From assembly GCA_965207595.1 (NCBI GenBank), contig CBDBMW010000011.1, positions 372,001 through 436,000 of the forward strand: a stretch of 64,000 nucleotides of DNA, read 5' to 3'. Source of the DNA: JAGWAJ01 sp026707615 (GTDB lineage: Bacteria; Acidobacteriota; Vicinamibacteria; Vicinamibacterales; UBA8438). The position numbers and the translations under genes were made by a program. Of this stretch, positions 50,267-58,265 are shown in pieces. The notes beneath the pieces are model-generated. The model made no database searches. It had not been told where the DNA came from and saw only the letters and a program-made list of their open reading frames with translations. How positions within the stretch are numbered: position 1 is the first letter of the stretch; each line of letters opens with the position of its first letter.

Positions 50267-51199
50267 TCACTCCGGTTCGGGCGCCGTCGCGCCCTCTTCG
50301 ACCTGAACCTGGAAGCGGCGGAAGCGGCTGTAGGTGGCCGTGCCGTCCACGCGGGACCGGGTGCGGCGGTTGTCGTAGCGCTCACGCATCTCGACCGGCA
50401 CCAGGTGGCCCAGCGCGCCGTCGGCGGCGTAGCGCACGGTGATGCGCGAGTCGACGTCGGGGTGGTCGAGGACCAGCTCGGTGACCAGGACGCGCCCGGT
50501 CTCCGCGTCGATCCAGTAGCGGCCCTGTGCGGGGAGGTTCTGGCCGCCGCGACGGCGAATGAGCGTCACCGGCCACGTTTCCCGGTAGCCGACGGCCCAC
50601 ACGTCGCCGGGCCCCTCCGGTTCGTCGATGCCGAGCTCCGGCGACGTATCCGACGCGCGCTCGAAGGAGAACCGCGACTTGTTCGCGGACCCGAGGAACA
50701 GCAGGGCCAGGGTCGGCGTGTTGGTGGTGCGCTCGATGTCGCCGATGTTGTGGCGCGCGCTCTCCTCCAGGATGCCCTGGATCTGCCGCCGGACGGAGGC
50801 GGTCGGATTGAGGAAGAGCCGGGTCAGGCGCTCCTCCCGGTCGCGCACGGGGCGGCCATTGGCCTCGAAGACGTCGCGGAACCCGAAGGGCCGGTCCGCG
50901 CCCTCGGGCTCCAGCAGCAGGTAGTCGGAGCGCAGCGTCACCCGCGCCGAGCTCGCACCGAAGCCCGCTCCGGGGGGATAGCGCGCGCGCTGCTCGTAGC
51001 GTTCCTCCATCACCACGCCGACGAGCCGGGCGTGGAGGTCGTCGACGTACTCCGTGGCGCGCCCGAGCACGTCGAGCAACGACGGGTCCTGCGCTCGTCG
51101 CTGCGCTCCCGCTGCGAGCGCGGTCAGCGCCGTCAACAACGTCAAGGCCGCGAGCGTCGCCGGAAGCGGGGCCCGCCGGCCGGGGATCCTGCGCTTCAC
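50267..51199 (-). CDS. secreted protein of unknown function
   Basis: A protein of about 310 residues with a signal peptide (RAPLPATLAALTLLTALTALAAGAQ). A GTG at 51199 preceded by GGAG is the preferred start; the frame begins 20 codons earlier. Visible stretches are YVDDLHARLVGVVMEERYEQRA, SDYLLLEPEGADRPFGFRDVFEANGRPVRDREERLTRLFLNP and RYWIDAETGRVLVTELVLDHPDVDSRITVRYAADGALGHLVPVEMRERY. They recall outer-membrane lipoprotein-sorting-like beta folds (LolA/LppX type) seen in Acidobacterial secreted proteins, but I cannot name a family. It is 45 bp upstream of the CMD gene on the same strand and may be co-transcribed. Confidence 0.75.
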   Translation of the reverse strand: MKRRIPGRRAPLPATLAALTLLTALTALAAGAQRRAQDPSLLDVLGRATEYVDDLHARLVGVVMEERYEQRARYPPGAGFGASSARVTLRSDYLLLEPEGADRPFGFRDVFEANGRPVRDREERLTRLFLNPTASVRRQIQGILEESARHNIGDIERTTNTPTLALLFLGSANKSRFSFERASDTSPELGIDEPEGPGDVWAVGYRETWPVTLIRRRGGQNLPAQGRYWIDAETGRVLVTELVLDHPDVDSRITVRYAADGALGHLVPVEMRERYDNRRTRSRVDGTATYSRFRRFQVQVEEGATAPEPE

Positions 51200-51299
51200 C
51201 TCATGCTCCAGGGAATCGACGGCGAGCGAACCGCCGATTCCGGCACTATACCGGCGCACCCGCCGTCTGGCCAGCCGGAGCGGCAGGCCGAAGTCGTCG

Positions 51300-51809
51300 T
51301 CACAGGCGGCAGGCGGGGCGGGACCCGTGGGCGGCGAGCCGGGCCTCTATCCCGCGAAGGGTCTCCGGGCCGCACTCTGCCTGCATCCGCTCGAAGAGCT
51401 CTCGTTCCTCGACGCGGATGTGACGGCGGAGCCGCTCGCCGAAGGCGCGCAGCCGCTCGTCGAGGTCTCGAGGAAACGCGGGACCGGCGCCGGCCGCATC
51501 GACGGCACCTGCTCCGAGCTCGTGGACCATCATCCGCATCGCCTCGTGGTCGTCGACAAGCTGTTGCACGAGACCGTCGCCGTCCGCCAGGTCGCGGGCC
51601 GCAACCGGAAAGACGTGGGCTTCCTCCGCCTCGAAATGCGGGCCGAGGTCGGTCTCGAAGAAGTCGACAAGCCGGGCCGCCTGCTCCGCCCGGTCCGACG
51701 GCCAGTCGGCGCGCGGGTTGGTGGAGCGGCCCAGCACCAGCCGCTCGGCCATGACGAGTCCGTGGTGGTGGTCGCGGGACAGCGGGACGAGACCCGGATG
51801 GCGCTTCAT
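51300..51809 (-). CDS. hemerythrin HHE-domain protein
   Basis: A 169-residue cytoplasmic four-helix protein. His/Glu ligands of a di-iron site appear in LSRDHHHGLVMAERL, HFEAEEAHVFPVA, LVDDHEAMRMMVHEL and RRHIRVEERELFERMQ. Hemerythrin-like proteins bind O2 or NO or store iron. The ATG at 51809 gives the usual MKRHPGLVPLSRDHHHGL opening seen in stand-alone HHE proteins. It lies 25 bp downstream of the lactonase-like gene on the same strand. Confidence 0.9.
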   Translation of the reverse strand: MKRHPGLVPLSRDHHHGLVMAERLVLGRSTNPRADWPSDRAEQAARLVDFFETDLGPHFEAEEAHVFPVAARDLADGDGLVQQLVDDHEAMRMMVHELGAGAVDAAGAGPAFPRDLDERLRAFGERLRRHIRVEERELFERMQAECGPETLRGIEARLAAHGSRPACRL

Positions 51810-51834
51810 GGGGGCGGCCGACCGCCGGAGCGGC

Positions 51835-52869
51835 CTACCCGTCGAGGGTCGTCATCAGGACCCACATCGGGTTGTTCCCGACTTCGTAGGTCTCGAGCGG
51901 GGTGAGCGCACCCGACTCCTGGTCGATGTGGTACGAGGTCAGGCGGCCCGTCTGCTGGCCGGTAGAGAACAGGAAGCGCTCGCCGGGATCGAGGCCGAAG
52001 GCGCGGGGCACGGGCTCGGCCGCGGCCCGCCCCACGAAGGTCAGCCGCCCCGTCGCCGCGTCCACCCGGAAGCTGGCCACGCTGTTGTGCCCGCGGTTCG
52101 GCGCGAACAGGAAGCGGCCGGACGGCGTGATCCGGATCTGGGAGCAGGTGTTCGGGCCGTCGTAGTCGGCCGGCAGCGTCGGGATGGTCTGGAGCGGCGT
52201 GAGCGTCCCGCCCGCCGGGTCGATCGTGAAGGCGCTGACGCTGCTCCCCTGCTCGTCCGAGAAGTAGACGACGTCGAGCGTCGGGTGAAAGGCGAGCGCG
52301 CGCGGTCCGAGGTAGGCGTCCGGCTCGTAGCGCGGCGGATCGGCCGGTGCGAGGCGCCCGGTCTCGGCATCGAACGCGAACTGGAAGATGGCGTTCGGGC
52401 CGCGGTTGGCGATGTGCGGCACGTAGGCGAAGCGGTTCGAGCGGTCGGTGCGGATGGCGTGGGCGCCGTGCGACGTGTAGCGCCACTCGACCGGCGGGAA
52501 CGTGACGGCGCCGTCGCTGCCGACGGCGTGGACCGCCGCCGTGCTCTGGTAGTAGTAGGCCGACAGCACGAAGCGCCCCGTGCGGTCGGTCGCCACGTAG
52601 ACGGGCTCGCCCTGGAGCGGCGTCGTGCCGATGTGCGCAAGGCTCCCGGTGCGCGGGTCGATGCGGTAGCTGGAGAGCTCCTGGCGGCCCCGCCGGCCGA
52701 CGTGCAGCACGCTCCGATCCGGCGCGATAGCGAGCGGTGCCGGCCCGCCCTCGATCGCCACGTCCTCCTGCCAGCTCAGGGCGCCGGTCGTGGCGTCCAT
52801 CGTGTAGATCGCGATCCGATCGTCGTCCTGGAGCGCAATGTACATGTGCCGCTTCGTCTGCTGCCGCAT
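51835..52869 (-). CDS. lactonase-family beta-propeller (6-phosphogluconolactonase-like)
   Basis: A 344-residue seven-bladed propeller. It begins KRHMYIALQDDDRIAIYTMDATTGALSWQEDV and repeats blades such as LAIAPDRSVLHVGRRGRQELSSYRIDPRTG, VEWRYTSHGAHAIRTDRSNRFAYVPHIANRGPNAIFQFAFDAETG, ALAFHPTLDVVYFSDEQGSSVSAFTIDPAGGTLTPLQTIPTLPADYDGPNTCSQIRITPSGRFLFAPNRGHNSVA and FGLDPGERFLFSTGQQTGRLTSYHID. This matches the lactonase/YbhE (Pgl) family. There is no signal peptide. It may open a sugar lactone, which would suit the periplasmic aldose dehydrogenases elsewhere. Its start is 34 bp after the PhoD-like gene. Confidence 0.9.
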   Translation of the reverse strand: MRQQTKRHMYIALQDDDRIAIYTMDATTGALSWQEDVAIEGGPAPLAIAPDRSVLHVGRRGRQELSSYRIDPRTGSLAHIGTTPLQGEPVYVATDRTGRFVLSAYYYQSTAAVHAVGSDGAVTFPPVEWRYTSHGAHAIRTDRSNRFAYVPHIANRGPNAIFQFAFDAETGRLAPADPPRYEPDAYLGPRALAFHPTLDVVYFSDEQGSSVSAFTIDPAGGTLTPLQTIPTLPADYDGPNTCSQIRITPSGRFLFAPNRGHNSVASFRVDAATGRLTFVGRAAAEPVPRAFGLDPGERFLFSTGQQTGRLTSYHIDQESGALTPLETYEVGNNPMWVLMTTLDG

Positions 52870-52903
52870 GACTCTCTCCCTGCTCTTGGGCTCCCGGCGC
52901 GCG

Positions 52904-54544
52904 TCAGCCGCGTGGCGCGAGCTCCGTCGTCTGGAACGGCTCCAGCGTGTCGATCGCGTCGAGCGGCTGCCGGTTGACGTCCCACTTGAACTGCCGCAGC
53001 ACGATCCGGTCGGTCAGGAAGTCGGCCAGGGTGAAGCCGTGCTCCTCGATGGGCGCGACCGACTCCTCGATGTCGAGGTGCGCGGGCGGCGTCGCGCCGA
53101 TGCCGCGGACCACCGACGGGAACCCGCGCACCGAGGTGCCGATCGGGCCGCTCAGGACCGCCGTGATCGGGTTGGCGTTCAGGTCGACGGTCCCGGCCCG
53201 GTGCATCCGCCCCATCCCGATGGCGTGCAGATCGCCGCTGACGACGAGCGGGACGCGCGCCCGCTGCCCGGCGAGGGCCTGCGCCAGCCGGTCGTGCTGC
53301 CGCAGCCAGCCTTCCTGCCAGTAGGGCTTGGGCACCGCGGTCGTCAGCTCGCCGTTCTCCCGGTCCAGGATGTCGGGGTACCACTCGCCCCACTTGCCGG
53401 CGCTCCAGCCGAAGGGATTCGACGGCGCATGGACGAGGTGCCGCACCTCCTCGTCGCGCGTGCGGCCGACCAGCCAGCGCTCGACCTGCCGGTCGACGAA
53501 GACCGCGGTCGGGCCGGCGAGCGTCAGCGTGCGGCGGACGTCGTAGAGCAGCACCTCGGCGAGCGCCCCGTAGCGCAGCGTGCCGAAGCTCTCCGACAGG
53601 TCGCCCCGGTCGCCGGCCCCGGACCAGGGGAGGCCGGCGGGACGCCGCGCGTCGGGCAGGAACTCCGGGTAGTAGAGGTGCTGCGTCGCCCGCGCGAGCT
53701 GCAGCTGGAACCACGGGATGGGGAAGTTGACGATCTCGTCGCTCGCGGCGTCGTTCTCCCAGTGGTCGTGGTCGTCCTGCAGGAAGAAGACGGGCGTCGA
53801 GCGGAAGTCGGTGCCGTACACCGGCACGATCTGCGGCCCCGCGGCCGCCTTCATCGCCGCCTCGTTGCTCGCCGCGAACGGGGAGGCGGAGAAGTCGAAG
53901 TTCGAGATCCGTCCGCTCGGGCTGAGCTCCCCGACCCCGTCGCCGAGCCAGGTGTGGAGGTCCCAGTACATGTGGTCGCCGTTCGCGACGGCCGCGTCGG
54001 GGGCGAACGCGAGGGCGCGGCGCAGCAGCCGGTTGCGGATGGCGGTGGGAAGGAAGCCGCTCCGCTCGCCGATGCCCGTGTAGCTGCCGCCGGGGCCGCC
54101 GGCGCAGGTGAAGAAGAGGAGCCGGAAGCGCTCCGGTTGCGCGTCGGGGGCGGGGAAGGTCGCCAGCGGCCAGGGCTCGCAGAGCGCCGCACCCGCCTCG
54201 TCCGCGAGCGAGAGCGTGTAGCGTCGCCCGGGGGCGAGGCCGGACGCCTGGAACTGCCAGTGCTCTCCCGCCGTGTCGGTCATCCGGGCCGTCGCCGCGG
54301 CGCCGCCGACCCGCAGCACGGGGCCGGCGAGCGGCCGGTCGAACGAGGCCTTGACGAGGAAGCGCGAATCGTTCGCGGCCGGCAGCAGGTGCCGCACGCT
54401 GCCCGCGTCCCAGCCCCGGGCCGCCGGCGGCGCCCCCTGCTCGGCGAGCAGGCCGAGCGGGAGGCGTCCGAAGACCGCCGCGCCCATGGCGCCTGCGCTC
54501 CCGGCGAGGAAGCGCCGCCGATCGATCCACGTGCTGCCGGACAT
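52904..54544 (-). CDS. Tat-exported PhoD-like metallophosphatase
   Basis: A 546-residue protein with a twin-arginine leader (WIDRRRFLAGSAGAMGAAVFG). A beta-sandwich N-domain is followed by a calcineurin-like phosphatase core: RLLFFTCAGG, DAAVANGDHMYWDLHTW (metal Asp and His), FFLQDDHDHWENDAASDE and PLVVSGDLHAIGMGRMHRAG. These are the PhoD (alkaline phosphatase D) signatures. PhoD enzymes are Ca2+/Fe3+ phosphodiesterases that release phosphate from organic esters. The start ATG 54544 places the RR motif at residues 9-10. It leads a minus-strand group with the lactonase and hemerythrin genes. Confidence 0.92.
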   Translation of the reverse strand: MSGSTWIDRRRFLAGSAGAMGAAVFGRLPLGLLAEQGAPPAARGWDAGSVRHLLPAANDSRFLVKASFDRPLAGPVLRVGGAAATARMTDTAGEHWQFQASGLAPGRRYTLSLADEAGAALCEPWPLATFPAPDAQPERFRLLFFTCAGGPGGSYTGIGERSGFLPTAIRNRLLRRALAFAPDAAVANGDHMYWDLHTWLGDGVGELSPSGRISNFDFSASPFAASNEAAMKAAAGPQIVPVYGTDFRSTPVFFLQDDHDHWENDAASDEIVNFPIPWFQLQLARATQHLYYPEFLPDARRPAGLPWSGAGDRGDLSESFGTLRYGALAEVLLYDVRRTLTLAGPTAVFVDRQVERWLVGRTRDEEVRHLVHAPSNPFGWSAGKWGEWYPDILDRENGELTTAVPKPYWQEGWLRQHDRLAQALAGQRARVPLVVSGDLHAIGMGRMHRAGTVDLNANPITAVLSGPIGTSVRGFPSVVRGIGATPPAHLDIEESVAPIEEHGFTLADFLTDRIVLRQFKWDVNRQPLDAIDTLEPFQTTELAPRG

Positions 54545-54566
54545 TGCGTCTCCCGCGTCTCCCGCG

Positions 54567-55460
54567 TCAGGGCGTCGACACCGCGTCACGCCACAGCCAG
54601 CGCATCGTGTCGGGGAAGACCGCGCCGCCGTGATCGAGGTTGTGCCCGCCCTCGCCCCACGCGGTCCGGAGGTCGTAGCCCGCGAACTCGAGCGAGCTCG
54701 CCATCTGCTGGTTGGCGAGCCACCAGTTGCCGAAGCGGAGGTTGAGGTCTCGCGTCCCGCCCTGCAGGAAGACGCGGATCGGCTTCGGCGCGCTCCTGCG
54801 GACCAAGTCCGGGTAGACGTGGCCGCCGCGGATGTTCGTGAAGCTCCCGACGTGGCTGACGACCTTGCGGAACCGGTCGGGCCGCTCCCAGGCGACCGTG
54901 AACGCGCAGATGCCGCCCGAGCTGATGCCGCCGATCGCCCACCGCTCGGGGTCGTCCGTGATGCGGTAGGTCCGCCGGACGTCGGGGACGATCTCCTCCA
55001 GCAGGAAGCGGGCGTACTGATCCGAGAGCGTGTCGTACTCCGTGCTCCGGTTGCGCGTCGGCCCCTCCGGGTCGTCGCCCGTGAAGCGGCCCGGGTTGAC
55101 GAAGACGCCGATGGTCACCGGCATCTCGCCGCGGTGGATCAGGTTGTCGAACACGACCGGCACGCGGATGGGCCCGGTCTCGTCGAGATACAGGGCCCCG
55201 TCCTGGAACACCATCAGCGCGGCCGGCTCGTCCTCGCGGTACTGCGCCGGCACGTAGATCCACCAGTCGCGCTCGGTGTTCGGGTAGATGGCGCTCCCGT
55301 CCCAGCTCCGGGCCACGACCTCTCCGCGCGGCACGCCGGGCTGCCGCTCCGAGTCGGGACCGAGCTCGAACGGCGGCCCCTGGGCCAGGAGATCCGGCGG
55401 CGCCGCCAGGAGGAGTCCCAGCGCCGCCACCGCACGACCCGTTGCCAACCGGCGATTCAT
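54567..55460 (-). CDS. secreted esterase (Fes/esterase-D-like alpha/beta hydrolase)
   Basis: A 297-residue exported hydrolase; ATG 55460 gives signal MNRRLATGRAVAALGLLLAAPPDLLAQ. The fold is clear: RDWWIYVPAQYREDEPAALMVFQDG, IGVFVNPG, DTLSDQYARFLLEEIVPDVRRTYRIT, nucleophile elbow AIGGISSGGICAFTVAWERPDRFRKVVSHVGSFTNIRGG, and a late WGEGGHNLDHGGAVFPDTMRWLW with the catalytic His. Members include enterochelin esterases, feruloyl esterases and trehalose-type mycolyl esterases. It is 22 bp upstream of the PhoD-like gene on the same strand. Confidence 0.9.
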   Translation of the reverse strand: MNRRLATGRAVAALGLLLAAPPDLLAQGPPFELGPDSERQPGVPRGEVVARSWDGSAIYPNTERDWWIYVPAQYREDEPAALMVFQDGALYLDETGPIRVPVVFDNLIHRGEMPVTIGVFVNPGRFTGDDPEGPTRNRSTEYDTLSDQYARFLLEEIVPDVRRTYRITDDPERWAIGGISSGGICAFTVAWERPDRFRKVVSHVGSFTNIRGGHVYPDLVRRSAPKPIRVFLQGGTRDLNLRFGNWWLANQQMASSLEFAGYDLRTAWGEGGHNLDHGGAVFPDTMRWLWRDAVSTP

Positions 55461-55563
55461 GAATGCACCTCGTCCTCGGGGCTTGTCGCCGTGCCGTCCG
55501 GACCGCGGCGGCCCGGGGGACGCCCGGGCACCGCGATCCACGCCGCCGCCTGCCGCCGGCCGA

Positions 55564-56160
55564 CTACATCCCGAGCGGCCGGATGCGGACGTTGCGGAAC
55601 TTCACGACGCCGAGGCCGTACTGCAGCGCGATCGGGCCCTCGGTGAACTGCGTGTGCTCGATGTCGACCATCGGCATGCCGTTCAGCGTGACGACGAGCC
55701 GCGGGCCGTCGGCCGTGATCTCGTAGCTGTTCCACTGCCCGCCGGTCATGACGACGCTCGCCGGCGAGGCGATGTGCACGATGCCCCCCGTCCGGTAGGT
55801 CTGATCCGCGCGCGTGTCGTAGATGTTGACCTCGTACGAGTTGCGGTCGGTGACGCTCGCCGGATCGGCGCAGCGGATGAAGATGCCGCTGTTCGCCGGC
55901 TCGTCCACCCAGAACTCCAGCGTGAGCTCGAAGTCGGAGTAGGACTCCCTCGTCACCAGGAAGCCGCTCCCGCTGTCGGCCTGCACCGCGCCGTCCGCCA
56001 GCTCCCAGTTGGCGTCGCCGATCGGGTTGAAGTTGTCGAGGTTGGTTCCGTCGAACAGCGTCGTCCAGCCGTCGTCCTGGCCCGCGAGGCCCCCGGCGGG
56101 TTGCAGCAGGACGAAGCCCAGCGCGAGCAGGCCGGCGATGGCGACCCCAGAGCGTTGCAT
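55564..56160 (-). CDS. secreted DUF1080 (3-keto-disaccharide hydrolase-like) protein
   Basis: A 198-residue exported jelly-roll protein. ATG 56160 follows AAGGAG and gives the signal VAIAGLLALGFVLLQPAGGLAG. The DUF1080 pattern is complete: GWTTLFDGTNLDNFNPIGDANWELADGAVQADSGSGFLVTRESYSDFELTLEFWVDEPANSGIFIRC, YEVNIYDT, WNSYEITADGPRLVVTLNGMPMVDIEHTQFTEGPIALQYGLGVVKFRNVRIRPL. DUF1080 proteins are lectin-like or 3-keto-glycoside hydrolases in Planctomycetes and Acidobacteria. The next gene downstream on the same strand is the esterase, 103 bp away. Confidence 0.93.
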   Translation of the reverse strand: MQRSGVAIAGLLALGFVLLQPAGGLAGQDDGWTTLFDGTNLDNFNPIGDANWELADGAVQADSGSGFLVTRESYSDFELTLEFWVDEPANSGIFIRCADPASVTDRNSYEVNIYDTRADQTYRTGGIVHIASPASVVMTGGQWNSYEITADGPRLVVTLNGMPMVDIEHTQFTEGPIALQYGLGVVKFRNVRIRPLGM

Positions 56161-56521
56161 GATCTTCACTCCTTCTTCCCTCGTTGTGTCCTGACTTGCC
56201 GATCCTCGCCCGACGGCTCGGCCAGGCTTCCCGGCGCAGAACCGCTGACGAGACGGGGCAGTGTAGCAGGCGAGCGTGCGGCAGGTGTCTTCGGGCGCCG
56301 GCAAGCTGCCGAGCCACGCGTCTGCGCCGCATGACAAGAACGGCGGGCCGGGGCCAGGGCCGGTGAAACGTGCGGCTGCCGGTCCCCACGACGTCTGGCA
56401 CCACACCCGCCGTCAGCGCCTTGACGCTGCCACGGGCCGGAGGTACGGTGCCGGGCACGAAGAGAGGGTCCGGCCGTCCAGCGAATCCAGGCAAGGCGGT
56501 CGGGGAAAGGAACGCGTCATC

Positions 56522-57592
56522 ATGGCCCGCAGTCGCAGGGAGTTCTTGAAGAGCGCGGGTGTCGCGGGAGCCGCGGTGGCGAGCGCGGCGGCGGCGGGCG
56601 TCCCCGCGGGCGCCGCACCCGCTCCACCGGCCAGTGCCGCACGTCCCGCACCGGCCGCGGCACAACCCCCGGCCCGGCCCGCCGTGCGGATGGTCCGCAC
56701 CGACGTGCTGGACATCGGCTACGAGGAGAGCGGCGACCCCGCCGGGTTCCCGATCATCCTGCTGCACGGGTTTCCGTACGACGTCCGCTCGTGGGACGGG
56801 GTCGCGCCGACCTTGGCCGACGCCGGCTATCGCGTGCTCGCACCCTACCTGCGCGGCTACGGTCCGACGCGCTTCCGGGATCCGGCAGCGCCCCGGATGG
56901 CCGAGCAGGCGGCCATCGCCCAGGACGTCGTCGATTTCGCGGACGCGCTCGACATCGAGCAGGCGGCACTGGCCGGCTTCGACTGGGGCAATCGCGCCGC
57001 CTGCATCACGTCCATCCTCCACCCCGAACGCGTGCGGGCCCAGGTGGCGATCGGCGGTTACTCCGTGCAGGACACCGTCCGCCCCTCGGCGCCCTCGCCG
57101 TCGGCGGTCACCGAGGCGCGGCTCTGGTACCAGTGGTACTTCAACACCGAGCGCGGCCGCGCCGGCCTCGAAGCGAACCGCCACGCCATCTGCCGCTACC
57201 TGCAGGAAACGTGGTCGCCGACCGGAGAGTATACGGACGAGGTCTACGGGCGGACCGCGCCGTCGTTCGACAACCCCGATTTCGTCGACGTCGTGATCCA
57301 CTCCTACCGGCACCGGCATGGCTACGCCCCGGGCGAGGAGCGGTTCCTGGCCGTGGAGAGGACGCTCGCCGAGCGCCCGCCGATCGGCGTGCCGGCAATC
57401 GTCCTGCGCGGTGCCGACAGCGGCTTCGGCCCGCCCTCGCGCGATCCCGCCGGCGACCGGGCGCGGTTCACGAATCTCGTCGCCCGCCGCATAGTCGAGG
57501 GCGCGGGACACGACCTGGCGCCCCAGCGGCCCGAGGCGGTCTCGGCCGCCCTGATCGAACTCCTTCGCGGCCAGAGGGCGGCGGCACCCTGA
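56522..57592 (+). CDS. Tat-exported alpha/beta hydrolase (epoxide hydrolase/dehalogenase-like)
   Basis: A 356-residue hydrolase with a Tat leader (RSRREFLKSAGVAGAAVASAAAAG) and an Ala/Pro-rich linker. The core shows FPIILLHGFPYDVRSWDGVAPTLADAGYRVLAPYLRGYGPTRF (HGFP oxyanion strand), ALAGFDWGNRAACI, where the nucleophile is Asp in GFDWGN as in epoxide hydrolases and haloalkane dehalogenases, a cap domain with WYQWYFNTERGR, and late VEGAGHDLAPQRPEAV with the catalytic His. The ATG at 56522 places the RR motif at residues 5-6. Substrate not known. It is divergent from the DUF1080 gene. Confidence 0.9.
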   Translation: MARSRREFLKSAGVAGAAVASAAAAGVPAGAAPAPPASAARPAPAAAQPPARPAVRMVRTDVLDIGYEESGDPAGFPIILLHGFPYDVRSWDGVAPTLADAGYRVLAPYLRGYGPTRFRDPAAPRMAEQAAIAQDVVDFADALDIEQAALAGFDWGNRAACITSILHPERVRAQVAIGGYSVQDTVRPSAPSPSAVTEARLWYQWYFNTERGRAGLEANRHAICRYLQETWSPTGEYTDEVYGRTAPSFDNPDFVDVVIHSYRHRHGYAPGEERFLAVERTLAERPPIGVPAIVLRGADSGFGPPSRDPAGDRARFTNLVARRIVEGAGHDLAPQRPEAVSAALIELLRGQRAAAP

Positions 57593-57698
57593 AGAGAGAT
57601 TCAGGCGGCGTTCAGAAGACCGACAGGTACGGGCGGCTCCGGTGGCGCCCTCCGGCGTCACCTGCTACTCTGGGGACGCTATGGTCACGGGAGGAGCC

Positions 57699-57986
57699 AT
57701 GCGAACCGACCTCCTGCCACGGGGTCGCGGCTGGCGCATGGGGATCGCCGTTCTGGCGGTCGTTCTGGTCGGCGCGACATCCGGGGCGGCGGTCTGGCAC
57801 GAGGAGCACGCTGGCGACTCGAATTGCGCAGTCTGCCAGCTTCGCCACGAGCCTGCCGCCACATCGTTCGGCGCGTTCCACTTCGGGCCGGAAGACACAT
57901 CCGAGCCCGTCGCACGGACGACCCTCGCCCGAGGGGTCGCGTCCGGCCACGGGTCGCGTCTCCCCGCCCGGGCCCCTCCTGCCTAG
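57699..57986 (+). CDS. small exported CxxC protein (DUF2946-like)
   Basis: A 95-residue protein. GGAGG lies 5 bases before ATG 57699. It has one membrane/signal segment (GWRMGIAVLAVVLVGATSGAAVW), then HEEHAGDSNCAVCQLRHEPAA with a CxxC and several His, and a variable tail. Small CxxC/His proteins of this kind often precede metal-related TonB receptor genes, and here a TonB receptor with His/Asp tracts follows. A metal-handling role is inference. The assignment to DUF2946 is tentative. Confidence 0.65.
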   Translation: MRTDLLPRGRGWRMGIAVLAVVLVGATSGAAVWHEEHAGDSNCAVCQLRHEPAATSFGAFHFGPEDTSEPVARTTLARGVASGHGSRLPARAPPA

Positions 57987-58265
57987 CCGCCCTGCCGGGT
58001 GTCGCGGGGGTCGCCCGGCGCGAGGCTCCTGACCCCGCATCTTTCTTCCGAGCCGTTACTTGATTCGGGGCGTCTGCATGCCGGTGGGGAACCGGCGTGA
58101 CCGCGGGCGCCCGGACTGCAGTCAGCGCGCGCACCGCGGGGTGCGACCGTCCGCCTGACTTCGCTGCCCGGGCCCGCATGTCCCGACCACCCGTCGCCGC
58201 GCGCGTGGCGCACTGCGGCGGGTCGGCGCAGTCGTAGATTCCAAAGCCACCGGGAGGTGATGTCG
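57987..58265 (+). other. GC-rich leader before the TonB receptor gene
   Basis: This 279-bp gap holds two short stem-loops, GCCGGTG...CCGGC at about 58081-58097 and GCACCGCGGGGTGC at about 58131-58144. A GGGAGG ribosome site sits at 58252-58257. No convincing riboswitch consensus is present. Confidence 0.4.

Noticed and set aside
58060..58200. Cobalamin-riboswitch-like sequence (GCCGGTG...CCGGC stem, CTGCAGTC) upstream of the TonB receptor
   Set aside because: The GGGAA box, the AAUCC loop and the 3' B12 box (AGxCAGGAxACCUGCC) are all missing, so the resemblance is limited to one GC-rich stem.
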